A stretch of DNA of 64,000 nt from Thermoanaerobacterium aotearoense (GCF_009905255.1 NZ_CP047602.1:2604691-2668690), one strand, 5' to 3'; shown: positions 26,296 to 35,124, counted from the first letter of the stretch. The notes: generated by a model from the sequence alone, not told the origin. Program-made: numbers and translations.

Positions 26296-27339
26296 ATGAA
26301 TTTTGCACAAGGGATTTTTATGTTTAATGTAGACGCCGGAGCTTTAAATAACCTGAAAAATGACAAAAAGGGAGATGGAACCACTATTACCAGAACAAAG
26401 AAAATTGTGACATATGATGCAAACGGTCACCGCAAAACCTATGTTTTAGTATCTGCACAGTCTTACAATCACTTTATTCAGGCAACGCATATGGATAAAT
26501 TTAAAGCAAAATACTCTATAAAAACAAAAGAAGGCAAAAAAGTTAATTACGAAGTTGATCCTGTAAAATATGTTGATCAAGACTTAAGAGGTTATATGGA
26601 AACCGATCAAGGTTTATCAAGGATAGCACCATTTAAATTTTCGCACCTGATATCGGTAAACGGCGTTGAAATTTTAGAATCATTCAACACCACCAGCACT
26701 GAAGGTGACAATATGATTTACCAGTACGAAATCTATAAAACCCATTTTAAAGGGAAATTTAACATTGATTTAGACACTGTCGGCAGATTTGAAGCACGTA
26801 ACAAAAGCGGTTACCAAAATATCAACGATGATTTAATTAAAAAATATGATGAAGAAGAAGAGTATAAAGAAATTATTCATAAGGTTGACAAAGAAAATAA
26901 GGTGGTTGTTTTAACTGCCAAAGAAAGGGCAAAAAGAATAAGCGAATATTTAAAATCTCTGAACTATATTCAGGGTGGTGCTAAACTGACAAATAACTTT
27001 GAAAATATTGCACCGCAGTTCATTATTCTTGTTATTGTTGAGAGCGGTAATAATATTCTGGCTAATGTAATACATGAATCTGGTGAATATGGCAGCGGAT
27101 TTAAGGTTAATTTTGAGGTATTGAAAAAAATGCTTTCAGCCTATAAAGATGATTTAAAGTCAAAAGTTTATATCGGGAGAAATGAAGGATATCTTGACAG
27201 TCTGCAAACAGAAATTGACAGATTTATTAAGGAAATGAGCGAGGAAAAAATAGAAGTTGTAAATGACATTGTAAAAAATGTAATTGACAAATTTGAAGAA
27301 GAAATATGTGCCTTTTACTGCCACGCTGATAGTAATTAG
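26296..27339 (+). CDS. cas7: Type I-B Cascade backbone Cas7 (Cst2/DevR)
   Basis: A 347-aa RAMP protein. The start NFAQGIFMFNVDAGALNNL and the later RIAPFKFSHLISVNG are typical of the Cst2/DevR Cas7 group. Multiple copies coat the crRNA. GAGGAGG precedes the ATG. The KGDGTTITRTKK stretch near residue 30 is a lysine-rich RNA-contact loop by analogy. Confidence 0.9.
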   Translation: MNFAQGIFMFNVDAGALNNLKNDKKGDGTTITRTKKIVTYDANGHRKTYVLVSAQSYNHFIQATHMDKFKAKYSIKTKEGKKVNYEVDPVKYVDQDLRGYMETDQGLSRIAPFKFSHLISVNGVEILESFNTTSTEGDNMIYQYEIYKTHFKGKFNIDLDTVGRFEARNKSGYQNINDDLIKKYDEEEEYKEIIHKVDKENKVVVLTAKERAKRISEYLKSLNYIQGGAKLTNNFENIAPQFIILVIVESGNNILANVIHESGEYGSGFKVNFEVLKKMLSAYKDDLKSKVYIGRNEGYLDSLQTEIDRFIKEMSEEKIEVVNDIVKNVIDKFEEEICAFYCHADSN

Positions 27340-27348
27340 CAGCTTTTT

Positions 27349-27382
27349 TAAGATATGTACGAATATGTCCGTACATATCTTA
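27349..27382 (+). promoter_or_regulatory. Perfect hairpin between cas7 and cas5
   Basis: A 13-bp perfect inverted repeat (27349-27361 with 27370-27382; arms taagatatgtacg / cgtacatatctta) with an 8-base loop. No T-run follows, so it is unlikely to be a strong terminator. It may stabilise or process the mRNA so that cas7 is made in excess over cas5, or be a binding site for a regulator. Confidence 0.7.
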
Positions 27383-27407
27383 GGATTATTAAAAAAGGAG
27401 TGAAAAA

Positions 27408-28064
27408 ATGAAGGTTGAAAAAGCCGTAAAAATCAAAATTACCGGTTGGACAGCAACTTTTACAAATATATTTTTTAAGACGGGGAAAATTTTAGCATAC
27501 GAAATGCCGCCTCTTTCTTCATTAATAGGACTGCTTTCGGCAGCTAAAGGGGAAGTTATAAAAGATGTTGATTTTAAAATCGGTTATGAATTTACTTATA
27601 GAGCAAAATCATGGGATGCAGAAACTTACTATAAAGCAACGAAGAGAAAAGATGCTAAAGGCGAATCATCTGTATGGTTTAAGAATTTTTTATATGATGT
27701 GGAATTAAATTTGTATTTAACCGATTTAAGTTTTACCGACTATTTCAAAAAACCCCGCTACACTATATTGTTGGGGCAAAGCCACGATCTTGCCACAGTA
27801 GAAGAGATTAAAGAAGTTGATCTTATAAAAACAGGGAAAGGAACCATAAACAATACGGCAGTTTCCGTTAGCACAAAAGGGGTTTCGGGAGTACCGATTA
27901 TTATGCCGGTGAAAATAGATTTGGATACAAGAGAGATTTTAAACCAAAAACCGTTTATTATTATTAAACGGCCTGTAAGTATTGAAAATGATAATATTTA
28001 TATGGTAAAAGGAGAAAACAAGGATGTGTATCTCTATTCCCCGGAGTTCATCAACGCTTGCTAA
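27408..28064 (+). CDS. cas5: Type I-B Cascade subunit Cas5 (Cas5t)
   Basis: A 218-aa protein starting after AAAGGAG. The N-terminal RAMP strand VKIKITGWTATFTN and the segment YEMPPLSSLIGLLSAAKGE (PxPxTxxGLL-like) are typical of Cas5, which caps the crRNA 5' handle. Its last 41 bases overlap the start of cas3. Confidence 0.9.
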   Translation: MKVEKAVKIKITGWTATFTNIFFKTGKILAYEMPPLSSLIGLLSAAKGEVIKDVDFKIGYEFTYRAKSWDAETYYKATKRKDAKGESSVWFKNFLYDVELNLYLTDLSFTDYFKKPRYTILLGQSHDLATVEEIKEVDLIKTGKGTINNTAVSVSTKGVSGVPIIMPVKIDLDTREILNQKPFIIIKRPVSIENDNIYMVKGENKDVYLYSPEFINAC

Positions 28065-30369
28065 TTATTCTTGTTTAAATGATGTTCTTGCAAAAGATGA
28101 CGGAGAAACGCTTATTGAACATACAAAAAAGGTTGTTAAAGTTCTAATAGAACTGAAAAATCTTTTTGAGAATGCGGGAAGTTACTTTGGTGATGATCTT
28201 CTTTTTGAAAAAGTATATATTGCTGGGTTGCTTCACGATTTAGGGAAAATAATGCCCAGCTTTCAAATTGCAGTTCAGAATAAATCGCACTGGGATTTAA
28301 GGCACGAAGTTGCTTCACTTTTCTTGATTGGTGATATATATATTAACGGGAAAAAACTTGACGAGAATGAAATCATTGATATTTATACAATTATAGTAAC
28401 ACACCACAAATCTTTAAAAGATTTAAAAGAAAAATGGATTGGATATATTGAAAAATCGTTTATTGAAGTAACAAAAGGAAAAATCGAAGAAGGAATAGTT
28501 GAGCTTGCTAAATTGCTTGAAGCAGATCGTTTGTCTGCAAGAAGGATATACCATGATATATTTTTAGAGTATGTAGATTATGTCAAAAAAACTTATAACG
28601 GCCTTACAGGTAATATTTTGGATTTGGATATTATAAAAAATTACAGCGAGAGCCGGTTTTTTCAAAGATTTGACAGGATATATGATATAGTGCAGGATTC
28701 GAAAAGAAAGCAAAAATTAATTTTTATGATAGGGCTGATGAAATCTGCCGATCATCTTGCGTCTTCCGGACAAACAGAAATAGTCAAAATAAAGATTGAT
28801 TTTAAGATATTTGAAAAAGGAATAAGATTATATTCTACCCAAGAAAAGGCTTCAAAAATAAAGGACGATGTTTTACTAATTGCACCGACAGGTTCAGGTA
28901 AAACTGAAGCGGCATTATCCTGGGCGAAAAATAATATGAAAGACAGTGACAATGACCGAATATTTTATCTGCTACCTAATATAGCAAGTATAAACAAAAT
29001 GGTAGAGAGATTACAAAACATCTTCGGTAAAGACAAGGTCGTGCCAGTTCACAGTAAGACTGCATTTAAAATATACGAAAACTTTATTGAAGAAAAAACT
29101 TTTGAAGAGTTATCGGAAGAAGAAAAGCGCAAAATAAATAAAAATGTTTCTCAGCAAAAAAGTTTGATAAAGAAAATTCATTTTCCGGTGAAAGTAGCCA
29201 CTATTTACCAGTTGTTGAAAAATGCTTATTATATAGGCGATTATGAAATCAACTTTGCCGAATTATACAATGCAAGAGTTATAGTTGACGAAATTCATGC
29301 TTACGAAAAAGAAGCTGTGTGTAAATTAATTATTTTTTTGAAGTTTTTGAAAGAGAACTTTAACACCAAAATTATGATAATGTCGGCAACCATACCAACG
29401 AGTCTGCAGGAGTTTATAATTAAAAAATTGGGTATTGAAAATGTATTAAAAATGAAAGATGAAGAACTTGAATCTTTTAACAGACATATTGTTTTCAGGT
29501 TGCCTGGGACACTGATGGACTATGTTAATGAAATAGCATGTAAAGTAAGAAACGGGAAAAAAATTCTGGTGGTTGCTAATACCGTTGAAACAGCTCAAAA
29601 TCTATACAAGATTTTAAAGGACAAACTATCTGACAATTGCATTAAAGAAGAAGGTATTAAACTTTTACACAGCCATTTCACTTTAAAAGACAGGGATAAA
29701 ATAGAAGAAAAGGTTGGAGATTATAAATTGCTTGTGGCTACACAGATAGTAGAAGTTTCTTTAAATATCAGTTATGATGAGCTATATACCGAACCAGCAC
29801 CGCTGGACGCTTTGCTGCAAAGGTTTGGACGCATAAACCGCTTTAGAGAAAAAAGGGAGCTTGCACCCGTATTTATTGTTGAAAAAGATATTAATGAAAA
29901 AGGTTATCCTTATAGGGATAGAGAAGTAGTGGAAAAAACTTTAGAATTATTTAAAGAATCACCGGTTAAACTTGAAGAAAAAGCAATTCAAAAAATGCTT
30001 GATGAAGTATACAGTAGTTATGATTATGAAGTGTTTTTAGATCCGAGGCTACATAACTACTTAAATGAATTGCTTACCGAAAAATATGACAATAAAGACT
30101 TAAGAAAACAGTTTTATGAAGAGTTTGACGGCATAACGGTATATCCTTTTGCTTTCAAGGATAAAGTGATAGAATCAATAGATAGCAGGGATTTTTATGA
30201 GTTGGAACTTTATAAAATTTCGTTAAACCTGGGAACTGTACTGGGATTAATGAAAAAAAGATTAATAGAACAGGAAAAAATAAATGGTATTCCGATAAAT
30301 TTTGTAAAGTGCTATTATGACAGTGAGATTGGTTTGGACAAAAACAGGCCACTGGAAATCAAAAAGTAA
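28024..30369 (+). CDS. cas3: CRISPR helicase-nuclease Cas3 (HD fused to helicase)
   Basis: A 781-aa protein. The HD nuclease domain is N-terminal (H33 in EHTKK, H71-D72 in GLLHDLGK, THHKS later); the SF2 helicase follows with Walker A APTGSGKTEAALSW near residue 285, DExH box VDEIHAY near 421, and SATIPT and QRFGRINR motifs. It unwinds and degrades target DNA. Key residues are all present. ATG at 28024 lies inside cas5 with GGAG upstream, so the genes are translationally coupled. Confidence 0.94.
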   Translation: MCISIPRSSSTLANYSCLNDVLAKDDGETLIEHTKKVVKVLIELKNLFENAGSYFGDDLLFEKVYIAGLLHDLGKIMPSFQIAVQNKSHWDLRHEVASLFLIGDIYINGKKLDENEIIDIYTIIVTHHKSLKDLKEKWIGYIEKSFIEVTKGKIEEGIVELAKLLEADRLSARRIYHDIFLEYVDYVKKTYNGLTGNILDLDIIKNYSESRFFQRFDRIYDIVQDSKRKQKLIFMIGLMKSADHLASSGQTEIVKIKIDFKIFEKGIRLYSTQEKASKIKDDVLLIAPTGSGKTEAALSWAKNNMKDSDNDRIFYLLPNIASINKMVERLQNIFGKDKVVPVHSKTAFKIYENFIEEKTFEELSEEEKRKINKNVSQQKSLIKKIHFPVKVATIYQLLKNAYYIGDYEINFAELYNARVIVDEIHAYEKEAVCKLIIFLKFLKENFNTKIMIMSATIPTSLQEFIIKKLGIENVLKMKDEELESFNRHIVFRLPGTLMDYVNEIACKVRNGKKILVVANTVETAQNLYKILKDKLSDNCIKEEGIKLLHSHFTLKDRDKIEEKVGDYKLLVATQIVEVSLNISYDELYTEPAPLDALLQRFGRINRFREKRELAPVFIVEKDINEKGYPYRDREVVEKTLELFKESPVKLEEKAIQKMLDEVYSSYDYEVFLDPRLHNYLNELLTEKYDNKDLRKQFYEEFDGITVYPFAFKDKVIESIDSRDFYELELYKISLNLGTVLGLMKKRLIEQEKINGIPINFVKCYYDSEIGLDKNRPLEIKK

Positions 30370-30504
30370 TAGAAAAAGATTTTATATAGCACATATACAT
30401 TGTGAATCGTCTAACAAGATGGATTTTTACATTGTCAGAGGTCGACGACGATTTTGAGGTTTTTGTATCCTGAAAGCCTTAAAAAATAAGGCTTTCAGGA
30501 TGGG
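30370..30504 (+). promoter_or_regulatory. CRISPR leader with a long hairpin next to the first repeat
   Basis: The 135 bp between the cas3 stop and the first repeat form the leader. It ends with a perfect 15-bp hairpin: atcctgaaagcctt (30467-30480) with its complement at 30488-30501, extended by an A-T pair in the loop. The hairpin stops three bases before the first repeat. A leader-proximal structure of this strength is not common. Confidence 0.65.
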
Positions 30505-30859
30505 GTTTAGGTAGAACCATTGTGGGTTATAAACTCACCAGTAGAGCCGAAACCGGAGAAACCGAAAAAGGTTTAGGTAGAACCATTGTGGGTTATAAAC
30601 TTAGTAAGGCGTGAAAACAATATAGATTTAGGCTCAAGTTTAGGTAGAACCATTGTGGGTTATAAACTAATGTTTGAGCGTCACTCTCGCCTTCTACAAG
30701 TATGTTTAGGTAGAACCATTGTGGATTATAAACGAAGTATTCGCTGGAGGATTTGAACTCGTCCCCGGTTTAGGTAGAACCATTGTGGGTTATAAACTTG
30801 AAATAAACACTCATAGATTTTCACCGCCTTTAAGTTTAGGTAGAACCATTGTGGGTTAT
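30505..30859 (+). CRISPR. CRISPR array: 5 spacers, 6 repeats (last one degenerate)
   Basis: Repeats of 30 bp, beginning GTTTAGGTAGAACC and ending GTGGGTTATAAAC, at 30505, 30571, 30638, 30704, 30768 and 30834. The fourth has one change (GTGGATT). The sixth loses its last four bases (to 30859), marking the leader-distal end. Spacers are 36, 37, 36, 34 and 36 bp, and richer in G+C than the flanks. The repeat ends are a GTTTA/TAAAC inverted repeat and AACC/GGTT can form a short inner stem. Orientation matches the cas genes. Confidence 0.97.
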
Positions 30860-30920
30860 TATAATAATACCAGAAAACTAGACAGACAAAAAGTCAAAAA
30901 TAAGTTAGAATATAGTTATG

Positions 30921-30953
30921 AATAAGAAAGGTATGCATCTTACGACACATACC
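30921..30953 (-). terminator. Replacement tRNA-Arg terminator supplied by the island
   Basis: GGTATG (30930-30935) pairs with CATACC (30948-30953) and is followed on the minus strand by a T-rich stretch (tttcttatt). It stands where the tRNA's own terminator would be, with a loop different from the left-hand copy, as if the island end were built to restore termination. Confidence 0.55.
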
Positions 30954-31018
30954 CTCGAATACGCTATTTTACTGGTGCGCCCGACAGGATTCGAACCCGT
31001 GGCCTTTTGATTCGTAGT
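30949..31018. repeat. Right attachment-site copy: 70-bp direct repeat inside tRNA-Arg
   Basis: Identical to 21129-21198. Here the repeat is continuous with the 5' half of the tRNA, so the gene stays intact. Confidence 0.93.
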
Positions 31019-31049
31019 CAAACGCTCTATCCAGCTGAGCTACGGGCGC
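30973..31049 (-). tRNA. tRNA-Arg (anticodon ACG)
   Basis: A complete 77-base cloverleaf with encoded CCA. Acceptor GCGCCCG pairs with CGGGCGC; anticodon stem TTTGA/TCAAA encloses CTACGAA; T-loop TTCGAATC. It is the integration site of the CRISPR island. Confidence 0.96.
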
Positions 31050-31157
31050 ACACTTACATACTTTATGATACCACAATTTATTTTAATTTGCAAATCTCTG
31101 CCGAATTTCGTTTGCTTAAAAAGGGCTATAGATTTTTATCTATAACCCCTTACTTTA

Positions 31158-31646
31158 TTACTGCATTCCTGTTTGTGTTGTATTCTGCTGATTTGCTTGC
31201 TGATTTAAGAAATTGGCCTGTGCTTGCTGAGCTTGTTGAGCTTGTAATTGTGGTGTCAATTGTTGCAATTGCTGATTTGACGAATCTAATATTTTGCTCA
31301 TCTGAGCAAATACTTGGTTTGCCTGTATGCTTTGCTGAGCCTGTTGAAGTGCAGCCATAGCCTGTTGTAATGCTTGCTGAACCTGCATGTCTGTCTGCTG
31401 CTGTTGTTGTTGCGCTTGAGCTTTTACTTGATTTAATAATTGCTGAAATTGCTGCGGTGTGACATTTATGCCCATACTCTGCAATTGTTGCTGAAATTGC
31501 TGCGCTTGCTGTTGCGCCTGTTGCTGTGCCTGCTGTTGTGCTTGCTGTTGTGCTTGATTGTTTTTACCAAATCTTGCACTTAATTCTTCAGACACTTCGC
31601 TATTTACTTTTTCGCCTAGGTAATCCTCAAATTCTCTTCTATTCAA
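31158..31646 (-). CDS. Glutamine-rich low-complexity protein
   Basis: A 162-aa protein. After an ordinary charged start (NRREFEDYLGEKVNSEV) the rest is mostly Gln and Ala in AQQQ repeats (about residues 32-48) and long Q tracts, ending in TQTGMQ. No signal peptide or membrane segment. It is probably helical or disordered. I do not recognise a family or function. A good ribosome-binding site (AGGAGGG) precedes the ATG. Confidence 0.8.
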   Translation of the reverse strand: MNRREFEDYLGEKVNSEVSEELSARFGKNNQAQQQAQQQAQQQAQQQAQQFQQQLQSMGINVTPQQFQQLLNQVKAQAQQQQQQTDMQVQQALQQAMAALQQAQQSIQANQVFAQMSKILDSSNQQLQQLTPQLQAQQAQQAQANFLNQQANQQNTTQTGMQ

Positions 31647-31722
31647 TGTAAACCCTCCTTTAAAAAATTTCCCCGTTATTTAATATTCCCTTTATGATTA
31701 GAATTAGTAAATGAAAATTTTA

Positions 31723-32304
31723 CTATTGAAAATTTTCCAAATTATTTACAATATCTTCGTATATTTTTATCCTATTCATACCGTCTTTCGCGATATATAA
31801 ATTATTTAAAGCCGTATTTAGATTATTTACCAGTTGTGGCGGCAAATCATACACGTATTCTACTTTCTCAGGAGCACTCTCTTTGTTTAGCTCTATGTTT
31901 AAAAGCACGTCTTTTTCGATTACAGCTTTCATAGAGCTGATATCTCTTTCAAGATCTTTCAATTTGTACAATGTTTTTTTCATGCCATCCAGATTGTCTT
32001 TTAGAGTTTTTACGTCATTCCTTAATTCATCTACATTAGAGCAAATCATGTTTTCTACTTCTTTTAAACTATCTGATCGATTGTCAGCCTTTCTCAGATA
32101 ACTTATTAAATATTTTCTGTCGTTATTTTCTTCAAATTGGCTTTCAATGTACTCCTTAATTTCTTTTTCGCTTTTTTCTAATTTCGCCTCAATTTTTGTC
32201 GCATCATTTAACAATATTTCGTTGAAGCTCATTAATTTTTCAAATATATGTTCTGTTTCTTTTATCAAATTTTCTATCTTTAATTCTGACTGCAGTATTT
32301 CCAT
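31723..32304 (-). CDS. Coiled-coil protein of unknown function
   Basis: A 193-aa, strongly charged and helical protein with heptad-like leucine/isoleucine spacing over most of its length (KIEAKLEKSEKEIKEYIES, ELRNDVKTLKDNLDGMKK). No membrane segment. Same strand as the Q-rich gene downstream; the two may be co-transcribed. Function unknown. Confidence 0.75.
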   Translation of the reverse strand: MEILQSELKIENLIKETEHIFEKLMSFNEILLNDATKIEAKLEKSEKEIKEYIESQFEENNDRKYLISYLRKADNRSDSLKEVENMICSNVDELRNDVKTLKDNLDGMKKTLYKLKDLERDISSMKAVIEKDVLLNIELNKESAPEKVEYVYDLPPQLVNNLNTALNNLYIAKDGMNRIKIYEDIVNNLENFQ

Positions 32305-32348
32305 TTAACATCACCTACATTTAGTATCTCCATTTTTAATGCAAAAAT

Positions 32349-32385
32349 AAAGTGCACCGCCAAATATTAATTTGCAGTGCACTTT
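32349..32385 (-). terminator. Terminator after the UPF0182 gene
   Basis: AAAGTGCAC (32349-32357) pairs with GTGCACTTT (32377-32385), with a further inner stem, then a T-rich run on the minus strand. Confidence 0.75.
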
Positions 32386-32391
32386 GTATCA

Positions 32392-35124
32392 TCACTTCTT
32401 TATGCTATTGTTTAAATCGTTAAGCACGCTTCCAAGCTCATCGAGATTTTTGCCGAAATCTGTCCAATCGCCATTTTTTGAAGCATTCATTGCATTATTA
32501 TATATGTCATTTGCCTTCTTTATAAGTTCCTGCTGGGTTTCATTCGTCTGCACTTGTGGAACCTGTGGCTGTGCTGGTGTTTGCAAATTAAATAGCTTGT
32601 TTAACGCATTTGCAAGTGTATCTTCCATCACTATTTTGTCCTTGTACGCCAGAATGACCCTTTTCACTTCAGGTATTGCATTTTCATTTGATGACTGTAT
32701 ATAGATAGGCTCAACGTAAAGCATAGAATCATCAATCGGCAACGTCAGCAAATTGCCCCTTATGATGCTTGATCCTTTTTGATCCCACAAGCTCATCTCT
32801 TTTGAAATATTCGGATCTTGATCGATCATGTTCTCAATCTGCATAGGCCCATACACGACAGTGCTTTTTGGAAACTTATAGACTACCAATTTTCCATAGT
32901 TATTGCCATCCATCCTTGCTGCCATCCAAGCCACCATGTTGTCTTTCGTGGCTGGCGTATACGGAATCATCAAAACGTACTCAGCAGTTTTTTCTCCTGG
33001 AAGCTTCATTATGACATACTGTGACTCCTCAGGTTCTATTTTCCCTGTAAATTTCTCCTTTGCTATATCCCAAGAGTCTTCTTTGTTGTAAAAAACCTGC
33101 GGATCCGACATGTGATAATTTTTATAAACACTTGCTTGTATATCAAACATATACTGAGGATACCTTATATGTGCCTTTAAACCTTGTGGCATCTCGTCTA
33201 TGTTTTTGAATAGCCCGGGAAATATTCTGCTGTACACCTTTATTATAGGGTCATTTTTATCAGATATATAGTACTTTACATCGCCTGTATAAGCATCAAC
33301 GACGACTTTAACAGAATTTCTTATGTAATTTATGCCTGTATCCCCATAAGGCTCTGAATACGGATAATTTCCCGAATACGTATATGCATCAATCATCCAA
33401 TACAGTTTGCCATTATCTACTACTATATATGGATCATCATCGTATATCAAAAACGGAGCTATCCTTTGAACTCTATCCTTTATATTTCTAAAAAGAAGCA
33501 TCCTGCTATCAGCCGTAATGTCAGTAGATAAAAGTATTTTTATGTTGCCAGTATAAATTGTGTACAAAAGCTTGTTTAGAAACGTCATCGGTATGCCTGA
33601 TTTGCCAGAGTAAAAATTTTCTTTGTTTGTATCCCCTGCAGGGTAATCAAATTCACCTGTCTTAGTATTTACTATTGCGTATGTGTTTGTAAGCTCCCCA
33701 AAGTATATCTCAGGCCTCGTTATCTTTATATTTGTACTGCTAACAGGCGGAATATTTTTTATCACCATGTCTGGCTGTCCTGTAGCTGTTACATCATTTA
33801 CTGTTGACATCACGACGCCATACCCATGTGTGTACTTAAGGTGCATGTTGATCCAATTTTTCGCTTGGCTTGCCAGATTGTCAAGATTCATCTCCCTTGC
33901 AGATATAAAAACTTGCCTGTAGTTTCCATTTATCATATACCTATCGATATCTATATCATTGAATTTATAGTAAAGCCTTATGCTTTGAAGTTGGTTGTAT
34001 ATCTGGCTTACAGGCCTATAATCGTTTATCCTGATGTTGTTTATGGTATCCTGGTTTTCATCTAATACCTTTTTGTCTATATCGCCGCTTAAATCGTAAT
34101 TTCTCTCTTCAACATTATTTAAGTCAAATGCTTTTTGAGTAAAGTCAATATTGTACTTCAAATAAGTCTTTTCCTTGTCAAGCTCGTTTGGTGCGACGAT
34201 GAAATTTTGAACAACCATTTGAGATACAGTCGATAAAATCATGATAGCAACGATTATTACAGGTGATGCTATTATATATTTAAGCTTTTGCCTAAACGCG
34301 CCAATCATAAATAAAACGCCAGAAATTATTGATGCCAACATTAAAATCCTGTAAAACAAAAGCCTCACATGAACATCCGTATAGCCTGCGCCAAAAACGA
34401 CGCCGCTTTTAGAGTACAATATTCCATAAGCCTTTAAGTAATAACCTAATGAAAGGACAGCAAAAAATACAAAGCCCAATACAGCAATCTGCCTAAACGC
34501 TATCATCAGTATTTCTTTGTTGTAAATAGCTCTAAAAAAACCTCCTCTGTCTGATATCTCATAAAATCTCGTCTTGTCAGACAGGTACATGAGTCCATAG
34601 ACGATTATAGTGGCGACTATGAGTATCGGTATTATGACAATAAGTAGATCATATACGTCTAAAAGAAATGGCAGTCTAAACATGTAAAGGCTTATGTCTT
34701 TATTAAAAATCGGATCTTTTACGCCGAAATTCGCAGAATTTATGTAAAACAAAAAGTCGTTCCACCAATTTGCAGAGATAAATACAGAAATCAAAAAGCT
34801 TACAAATATCGATAAGCCTATAACTACACCTCTAAATCTTTTGCGTACACTTTTGATTTCAATGTCCTGGGCAAACTTTGCATAGTCTTTGACCATTCTA
34901 TTCAGGTAGAAATAAGAAAGGATAAAGATTACTACAAACGATGGCACACCTATAGTAAGCTGTGTCAAAAACTTTTTAAAAAAGACCCCTAAATAATTCA
35001 AGCTGTTAAACCACTGTATGTCCACAATAAGGTTTGCAAGACTTGCAAATAAAGCTGCAATTAAAAATATGGATATCAATAAAATGATTATTGCCAAATT
35101 CCCTCTTTTCAAACAAATCACCAT
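32392..35124 (-). CDS. UPF0182 family large membrane protein
   Basis: A 910-aa protein with about seven membrane segments in the first ~310 residues, then a large outer domain rich in Tyr, Asp and Asn (YTHGYGVVMSTVNDVTATGQP, FGELTNTYAIVNTKTGEFDYP), matching the UPF0182 family. A short acidic tail follows. Function is not established. ATG at 35124 or an in-frame GTG next to it could be the start. Confidence 0.9.
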   Translation of the reverse strand: MVICLKRGNLAIIILLISIFLIAALFASLANLIVDIQWFNSLNYLGVFFKKFLTQLTIGVPSFVVIFILSYFYLNRMVKDYAKFAQDIEIKSVRKRFRGVVIGLSIFVSFLISVFISANWWNDFLFYINSANFGVKDPIFNKDISLYMFRLPFLLDVYDLLIVIIPILIVATIIVYGLMYLSDKTRFYEISDRGGFFRAIYNKEILMIAFRQIAVLGFVFFAVLSLGYYLKAYGILYSKSGVVFGAGYTDVHVRLLFYRILMLASIISGVLFMIGAFRQKLKYIIASPVIIVAIMILSTVSQMVVQNFIVAPNELDKEKTYLKYNIDFTQKAFDLNNVEERNYDLSGDIDKKVLDENQDTINNIRINDYRPVSQIYNQLQSIRLYYKFNDIDIDRYMINGNYRQVFISAREMNLDNLASQAKNWINMHLKYTHGYGVVMSTVNDVTATGQPDMVIKNIPPVSSTNIKITRPEIYFGELTNTYAIVNTKTGEFDYPAGDTNKENFYSGKSGIPMTFLNKLLYTIYTGNIKILLSTDITADSRMLLFRNIKDRVQRIAPFLIYDDDPYIVVDNGKLYWMIDAYTYSGNYPYSEPYGDTGINYIRNSVKVVVDAYTGDVKYYISDKNDPIIKVYSRIFPGLFKNIDEMPQGLKAHIRYPQYMFDIQASVYKNYHMSDPQVFYNKEDSWDIAKEKFTGKIEPEESQYVIMKLPGEKTAEYVLMIPYTPATKDNMVAWMAARMDGNNYGKLVVYKFPKSTVVYGPMQIENMIDQDPNISKEMSLWDQKGSSIIRGNLLTLPIDDSMLYVEPIYIQSSNENAIPEVKRVILAYKDKIVMEDTLANALNKLFNLQTPAQPQVPQVQTNETQQELIKKANDIYNNAMNASKNGDWTDFGKNLDELGSVLNDLNNSIKK

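Larger units (their letters stand above)
21129..31018. mobile_element. CRISPR-Cas genomic island integrated at tRNA-Arg(ACG)
   Basis: A perfect 70-bp direct repeat bounds the segment. The right copy is part of the intact tRNA-Arg; the left copy is only its 3' end. Inside are a broken tnpB, an ATPase gene, cas6-cas8-cas7-cas5-cas3 and a CRISPR array. No integrase or excisionase is present, so the island is either a defective remnant or is mobilised in trans. Interpretation as an island is inference from the repeat; the repeat itself is directly seen. Confidence 0.85.

Noticed and set aside
30734-30767. Possible self-targeting of spacer 4 to a tRNA-like sequence
   Set aside because: Only a short GGATTTGAACTC resemblance to tRNA T-arm regions is visible; no protospacer of useful length was found in the window.
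30719-30925. A 68-codon open frame across the CRISPR array
   Set aside because: It runs through repeats and spacers and repeats the same peptide; it is a by-product of the array.
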